A DNA stretch of 64,000 nucleotides, taken from contig CBFIBQ010000002.1 of assembly GCA_965660875.1 (NCBI GenBank), positions 62,001 to 126,000 of the forward strand, given 5' to 3'. Shown one piece after another: positions 54,301-62,802 of the stretch (positions within the stretch are counted from its first letter, which is position 1; each line of letters starts with the position of its first letter). Source of the DNA: UBA6770 sp965660875. GTDB lineage: Bacteria; Bacteroidota; Bacteroidia; Flavobacteriales_G; Salibacteraceae. Below the pieces are notes generated by a model. That model made no database searches, was not told the DNA's origin, and worked only from the letters and a program-made list of their open reading frames with translations. The position numbers and the translations under genes are program-made.

Positions 54301-54734
54301 TGGTTGAAGAAGCAGTACTGCAAGAGTTTGAGCGAATCACCGAACGCGGTGGTGTGCTTGGTGCAATGGAAACCATGTATCAACGTTCCAAAATTCAGGA
54401 AGAATCGTTGTATTACGAAACTCTAAAACACAACGGTGATTTCCCAATTATTGGCGTTAATACCTTCTTAAGTTCTAAGGGTTCTCCAACGGTATTGCCA
54501 CAAGAGGTAATTCGTGCCACTAAAGAGGAAAAGGAGTATCAAATTAGTATGTTGGACGAACTGCACAAAGGAAACTCCGAGAAAGCAGAGGACCTAATTA
54601 ATCAGGTGCAACAAGCGGCAATTCAAAATGAGAACATTTTTGAATTGCTTATGGAAGCAACAAAGTATTGCTCATTGGGCCAAATTACTGAAGCTTTATT
54701 TGAGGTTGGTGGACAATATCGAAGAAATATGTAG
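51354..54734 (+). CDS. icmF: Fused isobutyryl-CoA mutase/G-protein chaperone
   Basis: An adenosylcobalamin-dependent mutase of 1126 residues that interconverts isobutyryl-CoA and butyryl-CoA. Domains in order: B12-binding (DGHDAAIN near residue 23 carries the axial His), a MeaB-like GTPase with P-loop GTGGAGKSS near residue 205, and the mutase barrel. The substrate-side residues are IcmF-like rather than methylmalonyl-CoA-mutase-like: FPFKREGEDPTRMF in place of the Tyr-containing loop, and TVQADILKEDQAQ with Gln instead of Arg. The G-domain chaperones cofactor loading within the same chain. The gene is monocistronic with its own promoter and terminator. Confidence 0.93.
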   Translation: MEQIAPYKPINKVRIVTAASLFDGHDAAINIMRRIIQSTGVEVIHLGHDRSVEEVVNCAIQEDANAIAMTSYQGGHVEYFKYMYDLLKEKNATHIKLFGGGGGVILPEEIKELHEYGITRIYSPDDGRELGLQGMINDLVQTADFPIGEHLNGALSHLSERDTGSIARLISAAENFPEQSKSTLDKIHELAKEVSTPILGITGTGGAGKSSLVDELVRRFLVDFKDKNIAVVSVDPSKRKTGGALLGDRIRMNSINSDRVYMRSLATRQSNLALSKHVNEALQIIKASQFDLIILETSGIGQSDTEILDHSDVSLYVMTPEYGAATQLEKIDMLDFADIIALNKFDKRGALDALRDVKKQYQRNHNLFHEDMDTMPVFGTIASQFNDPGMNTLYKKIMEQLIEKTGAELNSSFEITNEMSEKIFIIPPKRTRYLAEISENNRSYDNWVTSQADIAEKLYGIHLSINTISESAVEDKDRLVKKLQESYEAVKLDLDPRNMKIIEEFEAKKDRYAAPEYVFKVREKEIKIKTHSESLSHSQIPKVVLPKYRSWGDILKWSLQENVPGEFPYTAGLFPFKREGEDPTRMFAGEGGPERTNKRFHYVSLDMPAKRLSTAFDSVTLYGNDPAFRPDIYGKIGNAGVSICCLDDAKKLYSGFDLSSPMTSVSMTINGPAPMLLGFFMNAAIDQNCEKYIKEKGLEQEVEEKIAELYQVSGVQRPKYQGELPAGNNGLGLMLLGVTGDQVLPKEVYNKIKADTLTKVRGTVQADILKEDQAQNTCIFSTEFALRLMGDVQDYFITNGVRNFYSVSISGYHIAEAGANPITQLAFTLANGFTYVEYYLSRGMDIDKFGPNLSFFFSNGIDPEYAVIGRVARRIWAKALKQKYGANPRAQMLKYHIQTSGRSLHAQEIDFNDIRTTLQALYAIYDNCNSLHTNAYDEAITTPTEESVRRAMAIQLIINKELGLAKNENPLQGSFIIEELTDLVEEAVLQEFERITERGGVLGAMETMYQRSKIQEESLYYETLKHNGDFPIIGVNTFLSSKGSPTVLPQEVIRATKEEKEYQISMLDELHKGNSEKAEDLINQVQQAAIQNENIFELLMEATKYCSLGQITEALFEVGGQYRRNM

Positions 54735-54751
54735 GGTTAGAAATTTTAATG

Positions 54752-54770
54752 ATACAAATCACTTTTGTAT
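54752..54770 (+). terminator. Small hairpin after icmF
   Basis: An ATACAAA / TTTGTAT inverted repeat (7 bp, 5-base loop) 18 bases after the icmF stop. Weak, AT-rich; the hairpin at 54873 is stronger. Confidence 0.3.
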
Positions 54771-54872
54771 TTGATGGTCATCATTTTCAGAATTGGTATG
54801 AATTACAATTTTTGAAACAGTTTGCTGTGGTGGCAAACGATTACCTACAATAGGTGGTTTGTTTAGTTTGTT

Positions 54873-54906
54873 GAAACCCTGAAAAGTTCCCTCTTTTTAG
54901 GGTTTC
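54873..54906 (+). terminator. Strong hairpin between convergent icmF and MFS genes
   Basis: The arms GAAACCCT / AGGGTTTC continue inward through one G-U pair to AAAAG / CTTTT, a 14-bp stem with a 6-base loop, followed on the plus strand by CTTTTTC. It also spans the stop of the minus-strand MFS gene, so it may act in both directions. Confidence 0.6.
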
Positions 54907-56057
54907 CTTTTTCTATAAACCAAGTAAATCAGTGCAATAAAAGCCAAAAACCCTCCAAACCAAAAGGCATATTTAAACTGATTGGGATTATTGTCATAAA
55001 AAAATGCGCCGAACACAGAACCTAAAATAATTCCCAGTTCCAATGCAATAAACATAGTCGACATACTTTTTCCGCGAGATTGTTCGTTGGCTAAATCAAC
55101 CGTCCATGCGAAAATGGTTGGCGAGTTAATTCCAGCAGAAATTCCAAAAAGAACAGCTCCAGTATACATGATAACAGGTTGCGTTGCAAACCCTAAAACA
55201 ATCATGGAAGTAAGCAGAAAACTAACGCCTACCATCAACACCCGAATTCTGCCGTATTTATCGCTGGCTTTTCCGGAGAACAAACGAACTATTATGGAAG
55301 CTACTAAGGTCACAGTAAAAAATAAACCGCGGTTTCCAATTTTTAGATGATCACTTAGGTCTGGAGTTACGGTTAAAATTGTTCCAAAACTATACACGGT
55401 AAACAGCATAATTGTTGAAGGAACTAAGACTTGAGGTTCCAGCACATCTCTAGGGTGAATCAGTAACATTTTTGGGTTAAACCGTGTAGTAGCTGGTAAG
55501 GTTTCCTTCATACCAAACAAAACCAAAACAGACAATAAAGCGGTAAATGAACTAGCATAAAACATGGTGTTTATAGAATACTCCATAGCAATGTAACTAC
55601 CGATAGCCGGGCCACTTGCCATTCCAATACTTCCCGCAACTCCCAAAATGCCCATTGCTTCTCCACGGTTGGTACTAGAAACAATATCTGCTAAATAGGC
55701 AGTAGTACCTGTAGGTTTAAAACCCGTACTAAACCCATGCAATATTCTTAAAAACAAAAACCCCCAAATAGTTGTGAATAGAGGGTACAAAAATCCAAGT
55801 ATTACACAAACCAAAGGACCAATAATCATAACTGGAATCCTTCCAATGGTGTCGGCGAGTTTACCAGAAAAGGGTCTCGATAACAATGCAGTACCTGCAA
55901 AAAGACCAATAATCAATCCTTTGTAATCTTCTCCACCCATAGAGTCCAGATAGGAGGGGAGCTCTGGAATAATCATATTAAAACTGGCCATAAACAAGAC
56001 AGAGCTAGCGCACAATAACCAGAATTGAAAGGTGTAAAAGGATTGCTGTTGTTTCAT
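54897..56057 (-). CDS. MFS transporter
   Basis: A 386-residue major facilitator protein with 12 hydrophobic segments. The loop 2-3 motif reads GKLADTIGRIPVM, and the second half has GKASDKYGRIRVLMV, so both halves keep the MFS signature. The substrate is unknown; multidrug or metabolite efflux is most likely. It converges on icmF across a strong hairpin. Confidence 0.88.
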   Translation of the reverse strand: MKQQQSFYTFQFWLLCASSVLFMASFNMIIPELPSYLDSMGGEDYKGLIIGLFAGTALLSRPFSGKLADTIGRIPVMIIGPLVCVILGFLYPLFTTIWGFLFLRILHGFSTGFKPTGTTAYLADIVSSTNRGEAMGILGVAGSIGMASGPAIGSYIAMEYSINTMFYASSFTALLSVLVLFGMKETLPATTRFNPKMLLIHPRDVLEPQVLVPSTIMLFTVYSFGTILTVTPDLSDHLKIGNRGLFFTVTLVASIIVRLFSGKASDKYGRIRVLMVGVSFLLTSMIVLGFATQPVIMYTGAVLFGISAGINSPTIFAWTVDLANEQSRGKSMSTMFIALELGIILGSVFGAFFYDNNPNQFKYAFWFGGFLAFIALIYLVYRKRKP

Positions 56058-56181
56058 TTTGAGCGTGCAAAAGAAAGCTATTCTTTAGCGCTAAAATTGT
56101 GGGACATCATAATTAAATAAAACTTAGGGAAGAGTTGAATTTAATTCAACTTTAAAAGTTCACAATTTGCTAAACCAAAAC

Positions 56182-56210
56182 TTGCTTTGTGTGAGTAAAC
56201 GCTAATTTTG
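56182..56210 (+). promoter_or_regulatory. Promoter of the WG-repeat protein gene
   Basis: TTG at 56182-56184, an 18-base spacer and TAATTTTG at 56203-56210, 9 bases before the ATG at 56220. Confidence 0.5.
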
Positions 56211-56219
56211 CGGCGATCT

Positions 56220-58394
56220 ATGCATAAGATATTCGGCTTGGTGTTGGTGCTAGTTATGGCACAAAATTGTTTAGCGGGTAAGCTTGAAAAAGCCTACGAA
56301 GCGTTGCACATTTACAATTACTTTAAGGCAAAAGAACTGTTTGAAAAGAGTTACAAAAAGGATACGGCAGCAGCAGGTTACGGATTGAGTATAATTTACT
56401 TAAGACAAGACAACCCTTTTCACCAGCCCGATTCGGCCTATAAATTTATTTTAAAATCTGAAGGTGCATTTTCTAGATTGGACCAAAAAGAACGTGCCAA
56501 GCTTTTCTCCTTGGGTATCGATTCAATGGAGATTCGCGAGCAGAAAGAAAAAGTAAGCGATTATTTTTTTAAGCAGGCCAAATCTGAAAATACCAGTCAA
56601 GCGTTAAACGTGTTTATTGCTGCGCATCCATGGTACAAGAAAATGCAAAAGGCTATCGAATTTAGGAACAGAGCGGCATTTAAGGAAGCGACTCAAATTG
56701 ATACCTGGCAGAGTTACCAAAATTTCTTTACCAACTACCCAGAGGCCAAACAAGCAGCTGAGGCGCGGCATAAATACGATCGCTTGTATTACGAGCATAG
56801 AACCAAATCTGGAAACATAAAGGACTACGTGTTATTTTTAAAAGAATATCCGATGAGTCCATACGTAAATGAAGCCCAGGATGAGATATATGCCCGTTCG
56901 ACGGGGAAGGAGCGTGCTAGCGAATATTACGATTTTATAAAAAAGTATCCAAACAATCGCAACGTAAAAGAGGCTTGGAGAAGGGTTTACGTTTTATCAG
57001 TAACTAAAAACGAGCCGCAATATATTCAAGCATTTTTAAGCAAATACCCCGATTATCCGTTTAAATCGGAGATGCTTTTGAATGTTGATTTGTTAAATGC
57101 AACTTTCTTACCCTACCGATTTAATAAAAAATGGGGTTTTATAGACGATAAAGGCAGCATAAAAATTAAGGCTGAATACGATTGGGTTGAACCTTTTTCT
57201 GAAGGAATAGCAATGGTTGGAAAAGGTAAGTTTAGCGGCTTTATCAACAAAAAGGGTGAGGTAATGGTGCCCATAGCTTATGATGATGCCGGAAGTTTTG
57301 TGAATGGTTTTGCATGGGTTGAAAAGGACGAAAAGTATGGTTTGGTAAACAATCACGGACAATTAGTTATCCCAGCCCGCTACGACGATGTAGGGGAAAT
57401 GCATGAGGGACGTATCAAAGTTCAACGAGAAGGTTTATACGGTTACTTTAATGAAGAAATCAGGATAACAGTAGCCAATAAATTCAATCGTGCATCGGAT
57501 TTTGAAAATGGAATAGCTAGAGTTACTGTTGAGGGTAAACAGGGGGTCATTAATAAGGCAGGTGTTTACGTACTACAACCTATATTTGATTGGCTTTGGT
57601 TTTTAAATGATTCACTTATAAAGGTGAGAGTCGCAGATGACTTTGGCATCCTTCATTTCAAAGGCGATACAATGTTACCTATAAATTACCAGTTTGTTGG
57701 AGACTTGGTGGAGGGTAAAATAATGGTGGCAAAGGCGGATAAATATGGATTTATAGATTCCTCGGGGGAAGAAGTAATACCTATGAACTTTGCATTTGAT
57801 CAAATCGTTACAGCAGATAATGGTTTTAAAAATGGATACAAAGCGGTTCGAAATAGAAAAGGGTTATTTGGAATTATTGATTCCACAGGTGAAAAAATCT
57901 ACCCCAATCTTTTTGATCAAGTTGGAAATTATAATCCAACGGGTTTAACGGCCGTTATGCGCTACGGAAAATGGGGTTATGCGAATCAAAAAGTTAAACT
58001 TCGAATCAACTACAAATACGAATATGCGGGTGATTTCGAGTTTGGCCTAGCAAAAGTCAGGATAAAAGGGAATTACGGTATGATAAATACCGATGGGAAG
58101 TTTATTATTCCAGCCGAATACACAAGTATACAAGATTTTAAGTCCGATTGGTTACTGGTAGGGCAAGAGGGAAGTTATGGACTCATTAATCGAAACAATG
58201 AAATGATTTTTGCTCCTAAATACGAGCAAATTGAGTTGTTGTACGACTACATTATTCGGCTAACCGCCAACAATAAAATAGCGTATTACAATAGTGAAAC
58301 AAAGTCTTTTGTGTATGTAGAGCCAGGATTTAATGAGTTAAATGCTACACCTGAGAATACCGATGCTGAACCAACTGAACCCCGGAGGTATTAA
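56220..58394 (+). CDS. WG-repeat protein with N-terminal TPR-like region
   Basis: A 724-residue protein with a signal peptide (MHKIFGLVLVLVMAQNCLA). Residues 20-290 are helical and TPR-like (ALHIYNYFKAKELFEKS, then repeated YPxxxxxxEA segments). From residue 300 on there are at least eight WG-type repeats, marked by KWGFIDDKGSIKI, KFSGFINKKGEVMV, KYGLVNNHGQLVI and GIIDSTGEKIYP. WG repeats form beta-propeller-like or beta-hairpin arrays; their function is not well established. A TTG at 56208 is an alternative start, but the ATG gives the signal peptide. It probably acts in the periplasm or at the cell surface. Confidence 0.85.
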   Translation: MHKIFGLVLVLVMAQNCLAGKLEKAYEALHIYNYFKAKELFEKSYKKDTAAAGYGLSIIYLRQDNPFHQPDSAYKFILKSEGAFSRLDQKERAKLFSLGIDSMEIREQKEKVSDYFFKQAKSENTSQALNVFIAAHPWYKKMQKAIEFRNRAAFKEATQIDTWQSYQNFFTNYPEAKQAAEARHKYDRLYYEHRTKSGNIKDYVLFLKEYPMSPYVNEAQDEIYARSTGKERASEYYDFIKKYPNNRNVKEAWRRVYVLSVTKNEPQYIQAFLSKYPDYPFKSEMLLNVDLLNATFLPYRFNKKWGFIDDKGSIKIKAEYDWVEPFSEGIAMVGKGKFSGFINKKGEVMVPIAYDDAGSFVNGFAWVEKDEKYGLVNNHGQLVIPARYDDVGEMHEGRIKVQREGLYGYFNEEIRITVANKFNRASDFENGIARVTVEGKQGVINKAGVYVLQPIFDWLWFLNDSLIKVRVADDFGILHFKGDTMLPINYQFVGDLVEGKIMVAKADKYGFIDSSGEEVIPMNFAFDQIVTADNGFKNGYKAVRNRKGLFGIIDSTGEKIYPNLFDQVGNYNPTGLTAVMRYGKWGYANQKVKLRINYKYEYAGDFEFGLAKVRIKGNYGMINTDGKFIIPAEYTSIQDFKSDWLLVGQEGSYGLINRNNEMIFAPKYEQIELLYDYIIRLTANNKIAYYNSETKSFVYVEPGFNELNATPENTDAEPTEPRRY

Positions 58395-58491
58395 ATTGCA
58401 GTATCTTGTAATGTAACCGTTTGATTCATTTTAAAACCAAACCAAGCGGAGTTTGTTACTTTTTAAAGCTTAATTGGGTTAATTTGCAATT

Positions 58492-61218
58492 ATGAGATAT
58501 CTATTCACTTTTTTGGTTGGGGTTTTTGCCCTTCTCAGCGCGTTTGCGCAGCAAGATTATTTACCTGAACAGGCAACCGACAATTATCAGGAATACCGGC
58601 AGAACTTTGAAGAGTGGATACAAGGCAACCAGTCTGCAAAGGGGTACAAATGGTTTAACAGATGGTTAAATTTTACAGAAACCCGAACTGGAGCTTATGG
58701 AAAAACTGTTTCAAACACAGATTACCTCCGCGCTGCAGCATCGGTTGCTTACAAAAAAGGATCGAACTACGGTTCGCGTGCAAGCGACTCCACTTGGATT
58801 CCCGAGGGGCCAGATACGCTAACGGGTGCATACGATTCTTTTAGTAGTCACGGAGTGGCGCGAGTGAATACCATTACTTTTCACCCCACAGATACCAATA
58901 CTTATTGGGTGGGTGTATCACAAGGAGGTATATGGAAAACTACGAATAGAGGCGCTTCTTATTTTCCAGTAAATGAAGGATTGCCTATTCTTAGAATTAG
59001 TGATATTGCGGTCGACCCCAATCACCCAGATACCTTGTATGCATCAGTATGCGATTATGCGTATATAGGTGTAGCCTTGTCAACGGACGGCCGAAAAAGA
59101 AATACGCACTATGGAGTAGGAATTTATAAAAGCTACGATGGCGGTTTAACTTGGTCGCCAACTGGTTTGACTTATGCTCAGCAAGAATTCGATTACACCC
59201 TAATTAGACGTGTTTTTGTCAACCCAGATAATAGCCAAGAATTGATTTGCGCGGGGGTAGAAGGAGTTCTTAAATCCTTGGACGGTGGTGACTCGTGGAA
59301 TAAAATCTATAATGGATTAATATGGGATTTTGAACAAAATCCAAAAAACGCCAAGACGCTGTATGCAAGCTCCGGCTACCTTTTCAACCTAGGTATAGGC
59401 GAACCAAAAATGATGGTATCTCATGATTTTGGTAGTACTTGGAAAACTATTGGAACTGGACAGTTTAATTCGACTGAGCAAATGCAACGCGTTGAAATAA
59501 CGATTTCATACGCGGATACCAATTACTTATATGCTGTTTCTTGCAATAGAGCCAGAGGCTTGTACGGGGTTTATGTAAGTACAGATGCTGGTACAACTTG
59601 GACAAAAACTATTGACGAAGCTTCAGGGCCGAATATATTGGAGTGGAGCGGTGGAAGCGGTTCTGGTGGTCAAGGAACTTATGATTTAACGATTTATACA
59701 GACCGTAAAGACAAGAATAAAGTTTTTGTGGGTGGCGTTAACCTGTGGGGAAGCGCAGACGGTGGAGTGAGTTGGAATATATGCTCTTATTGGTTGCGCT
59801 ATTACGGGTTTACACCCCATGCCGACCAACATTACCTCACCTTTAACCCACTGGATGAAAAGTATTACCTGTGTAACGACGGAGGAATTAAGAGAACGGA
59901 TACCATAATGATTGGTTCATGGTCCGATACGCGGACCGTTCCAAATTATGAGTTCCCCACAAAGTGGGAAGACGTTTCGAGTGGTATGCAAATTACTTCG
60001 CTTTATAGAGTGGGTTTAAGTGACAGTTTACCAGGATACATAATATCTGGGGCTCAAGATAATGGAACCTTCTATAGAGACTCAAGCGGCAAATGGATGA
60101 ATATTTCAGGAGGCGACGGTATGGATGCGGTAATTCATCGTACAGACCCTCAACAAGGAGTAAGTTCATCGCAATACGGTCGTTTCTATCGGTTCTTTAG
60201 CGGAGGTGCTTCTGTGTTTAATTTGAATGTATTTAATGGAGGTAACGGCGGTTGGACAACACCCATTGAGCAAAGTCCTGTTGATGCTGGAAATTATTAC
60301 ATAGGATTAGAAGATATTGTATTGGTTTCGGGCCAAGGTGGCAGTCAAACTCTTGGTAATTTACCCAGTAATGGAAATGACCCCATTTCCGCATTTGCAG
60401 TTTCTGGAAAGTTTCCAAGCTATTTGATGGCTGCGAAAAGACCTTATTTTGCTAACAACACGAATACAAAACTTTATTACACCATTAATTCTGGTGAAAA
60501 CTGGGTAGATATTACCGAAGGACTTCCGGATAGCTTGTATTGCACAGCGGTAGCTATAGATGACAGAAACCCAGGTTTACTTTGGGCAACTTTCGGAGGC
60601 TTTGTTGCCAATCAAAAGGTATACAAATCAATTGATGGTGGTCAAAATTGGATAAACGTATCTATGAATTTACCAAATATTCCAATCAATACAATCGTGC
60701 AAGATGTTCAGTCACGCGATAATGGCATTTACATAGGTTGTGATGTTGGGGTATATTACACAAACGATAGCACGAATGAGTGGAAGCTGTATATGAATTC
60801 TTTTCCTAATGTAATTGTAAGTGATTTGGAAGTACATCCAAAGGAGCGCAGGTTATATGCATCAACATTTGGTAGAGGAATATGGTCTGTAGGTGCAATT
60901 GATACCGTGCACCAGTTTCCGAAAGATGAGAAACCGATAACTGGGTTTTCAAAAGCATTTGATGAAAGTTCATATAACCTTTACCCCAACCCCAATAGTG
61001 GAAGTTTTATGGTAGAGATTGAATCGAAAAACAACTTAGATGTAAAACTCAGTATTGTGGATATTATGGGCAAACGCGTGCATAGAGAACAATACGCCGT
61101 TCAAAAAGGTAATTCTATTGTGAAAATCGATGCCGACTTACCTTCTGGTGTTTATTTTCTTCGAGTCGATAATGGTCCAAATGCTGCTAAGGTTCAACGG
61201 TTTTTAATTACTGATTAA
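58492..61218 (+). CDS. BNR/sortilin-like repeat protein with type IX sorting domain
   Basis: A 908-residue secreted protein. A signal peptide (YLFTFLVGVFALLSAFA) is followed by many BNR-type propeller blades, with Asp-box motifs such as SYDGGLTWS, SLDGGDSWN, STDAGTTW, SADGGVSWN and SIDGGQNW, as in sortilin/VPS10 and glycosyl hydrolase-type propellers. The C-terminal 80 residues (YPNPNSGSFMVEIES to the end) are a type A type IX sorting domain. It is likely displayed on the surface or released. The 3' end overlaps the convergent DinB gene by 11 bases. I cannot assign an activity. Confidence 0.88.
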   Translation: MRYLFTFLVGVFALLSAFAQQDYLPEQATDNYQEYRQNFEEWIQGNQSAKGYKWFNRWLNFTETRTGAYGKTVSNTDYLRAAASVAYKKGSNYGSRASDSTWIPEGPDTLTGAYDSFSSHGVARVNTITFHPTDTNTYWVGVSQGGIWKTTNRGASYFPVNEGLPILRISDIAVDPNHPDTLYASVCDYAYIGVALSTDGRKRNTHYGVGIYKSYDGGLTWSPTGLTYAQQEFDYTLIRRVFVNPDNSQELICAGVEGVLKSLDGGDSWNKIYNGLIWDFEQNPKNAKTLYASSGYLFNLGIGEPKMMVSHDFGSTWKTIGTGQFNSTEQMQRVEITISYADTNYLYAVSCNRARGLYGVYVSTDAGTTWTKTIDEASGPNILEWSGGSGSGGQGTYDLTIYTDRKDKNKVFVGGVNLWGSADGGVSWNICSYWLRYYGFTPHADQHYLTFNPLDEKYYLCNDGGIKRTDTIMIGSWSDTRTVPNYEFPTKWEDVSSGMQITSLYRVGLSDSLPGYIISGAQDNGTFYRDSSGKWMNISGGDGMDAVIHRTDPQQGVSSSQYGRFYRFFSGGASVFNLNVFNGGNGGWTTPIEQSPVDAGNYYIGLEDIVLVSGQGGSQTLGNLPSNGNDPISAFAVSGKFPSYLMAAKRPYFANNTNTKLYYTINSGENWVDITEGLPDSLYCTAVAIDDRNPGLLWATFGGFVANQKVYKSIDGGQNWINVSMNLPNIPINTIVQDVQSRDNGIYIGCDVGVYYTNDSTNEWKLYMNSFPNVIVSDLEVHPKERRLYASTFGRGIWSVGAIDTVHQFPKDEKPITGFSKAFDESSYNLYPNPNSGSFMVEIESKNNLDVKLSIVDIMGKRVHREQYAVQKGNSIVKIDADLPSGVYFLRVDNGPNAAKVQRFLITD

Positions 61219-61726
61219 AGTATAGCTGTTTGAGTACATTAAGGTGATGCTTTTCGTGACCTAAAACTATAAACCCAGCAGCCCGAGCAGATAGCTTTTG
61301 GCCAGAAGCGGTTCCCGTTGATTGTAAATCACAACCTTTAATGTAGTTGAAAAGGCATATTGTAAATTGTCGAGTACTGGTATACATTTCCAGTAATTCA
61401 CTTACAGACAATTCGTTTATAGACGCAGAAACCGCATATTCATCTTGATTGTAACCCGGTAAGCTGCTTCGGTCACCACGAGCTATTGCCAAAGCACGGT
61501 AAGAAAAAACAATTTCGGTGTCAATAATATGCTGGAATAACTCTTTAACACTCCATTTTCCAGTAGCATAGGTATAATTTAATTGAGCTTCAGATAAACC
61601 TTCAATCAATGTTTCGGTCAACTTTCTTTGGCTTTCCAATTGTGTTAACAACGAGTCCTCGTTGGTAAGCGCAATATAGGCTTCATAATAGGCTCCATAC
61701 TCTGATACTTCAGGTTTTTTAATCAT
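61208..61726 (-). CDS. DinB family protein
   Basis: A 172-residue four-helix DinB-like protein. Features are WSVKELFQHIIDTEIVFSYRALAIARGD, giving the first metal-binding His, and the C-terminal VLGHEKHHLNVLKQL with the other His residues. DinB-like proteins include metal-dependent thiol transferases and other enzymes. The start is a single ATG at 61726, divergent from the TPR gene at 61852. Confidence 0.82.
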   Translation of the reverse strand: MIKKPEVSEYGAYYEAYIALTNEDSLLTQLESQRKLTETLIEGLSEAQLNYTYATGKWSVKELFQHIIDTEIVFSYRALAIARGDRSSLPGYNQDEYAVSASINELSVSELLEMYTSTRQFTICLFNYIKGCDLQSTGTASGQKLSARAAGFIVLGHEKHHLNVLKQLYFNQ

Positions 61727-61754
61727 AACAGCTTGCTAAAATTATACTATTAAA

Positions 61755-61808
61755 TACTGATTTTCAGTACTTTAAAATATTATTATTCACTACGTAAATA
61801 CTTTACGT
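61755..61808. promoter_or_regulatory. Two palindromes in the DinB-TPR intergenic region
   Basis: Two perfect inverted repeats 22 bases apart: TACTGA TTT TCAGTA (61755-61769) and ACGTAAA TAC TTTACGT (61792-61808), each with a 3-base spacer. They occupy the space between divergent genes and could be operators for either. Confidence 0.35.
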
Positions 61809-61851
61809 TCCCACCCTTTTTCTTCGCTCTGTAATTAAAAAAATAGACATC

Positions 61852-62769
61852 ATGAAAAACGATAGAAATGTAAAGTTAGTGAGACCAAACGGAATGAACC
61901 CACGTGTTTGGAATGTTTTGAAAAAAGTAGCTGCGGAATTATGGAAAGAACACGATAATGGTGCATCGGTGAAAAGAAATGTAATGATATCGTGCAAGGA
62001 GTTTTACGAAATGTTATTGGATGGAGAGGGGAAATTAATCTTGGACAATAAATCCTTAATTCGATTTGCAAATAACGGTCACATAAAAACTTGGAGCAAT
62101 GAGGTGCTTCTAGAGGCAATAAACCTGATTCAGAATGGCGCAACTGAAAGTGCTATTGAGAAATTGGAATTGCACCTTATGCTAGATAAGGATTCAGTTG
62201 GTGGAAGAATTAAACTGTCTGAATGCTATATGTTAACAGGCAAAAATAGAGCTGCACTTTCTTTGCTAAACGAGGCGGTACACATTAAGCCCGAATCAAT
62301 CACTGTTTACATACAACGTGCAAAATTGTATTCGGCTTTAGACCAAGACGAACGTGCACTTAATGACTTAAATTTTGCCTTATTGCTCAACCCAAATAGC
62401 TTTGAAGCATTGAAATCGAGAGCCTATCTTCGATTGGCATTGAATACTATTGAACTTGCCATAGAAGATATAAAAAGAATGGAAAGCCTTATTCCTAATC
62501 ACTTGGAAAGCATAATGCTTAAGGGTAATGTTTATTTTCAGGAACGTAAGTTTCCAAAGGCTTACAAACAGTTTAAGAAGGTTCTGAGTATCGAGCCCCA
62601 TAATGCTGATGCTTTAGTCCGGCTCGCACAAATAAAAATGGAGTTTAAAGTTGAAGAAAAAACTGCGGTGAAAGATTTAGAGTTTGCAAGAGCACTCGGG
62701 CACCCCAAAGCACACTTACTGTTAAATAGATTATTATCGAACCAAACAAATCAGAATAAAGCAGCATAA
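61852..62769 (+). CDS. TPR-repeat protein
   Basis: A 305-residue protein. Residues 1-80 form a conserved-looking unassigned head (PNGMNPRVWNVLKKVAAELW). Residues 95-290 contain five to six TPR motifs, for example AALSLLNEAVHIKPES, ALNDLNFALLLNPNSFEAL and AYKQFKKVLSIEPHNADAL. No signal peptide is present, so it is probably cytoplasmic. TPRs suggest a protein-protein scaffold. It is divergent from dinB and followed by recQ at 62803. Confidence 0.8.
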   Translation: MKNDRNVKLVRPNGMNPRVWNVLKKVAAELWKEHDNGASVKRNVMISCKEFYEMLLDGEGKLILDNKSLIRFANNGHIKTWSNEVLLEAINLIQNGATESAIEKLELHLMLDKDSVGGRIKLSECYMLTGKNRAALSLLNEAVHIKPESITVYIQRAKLYSALDQDERALNDLNFALLLNPNSFEALKSRAYLRLALNTIELAIEDIKRMESLIPNHLESIMLKGNVYFQERKFPKAYKQFKKVLSIEPHNADALVRLAQIKMEFKVEEKTAVKDLEFARALGHPKAHLLLNRLLSNQTNQNKAA

Positions 62770-62802
62770 TGCAGTATCTCTTGATTGCCCTACTTTTGAA
62801 AT

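Noticed and set aside
56220..61218. Repeated motifs in the WG and BNR proteins as DNA repeats
   Set aside because: The repeats are at the protein level with diverged codons; no tandem DNA repeat or CRISPR-like spacing is seen.
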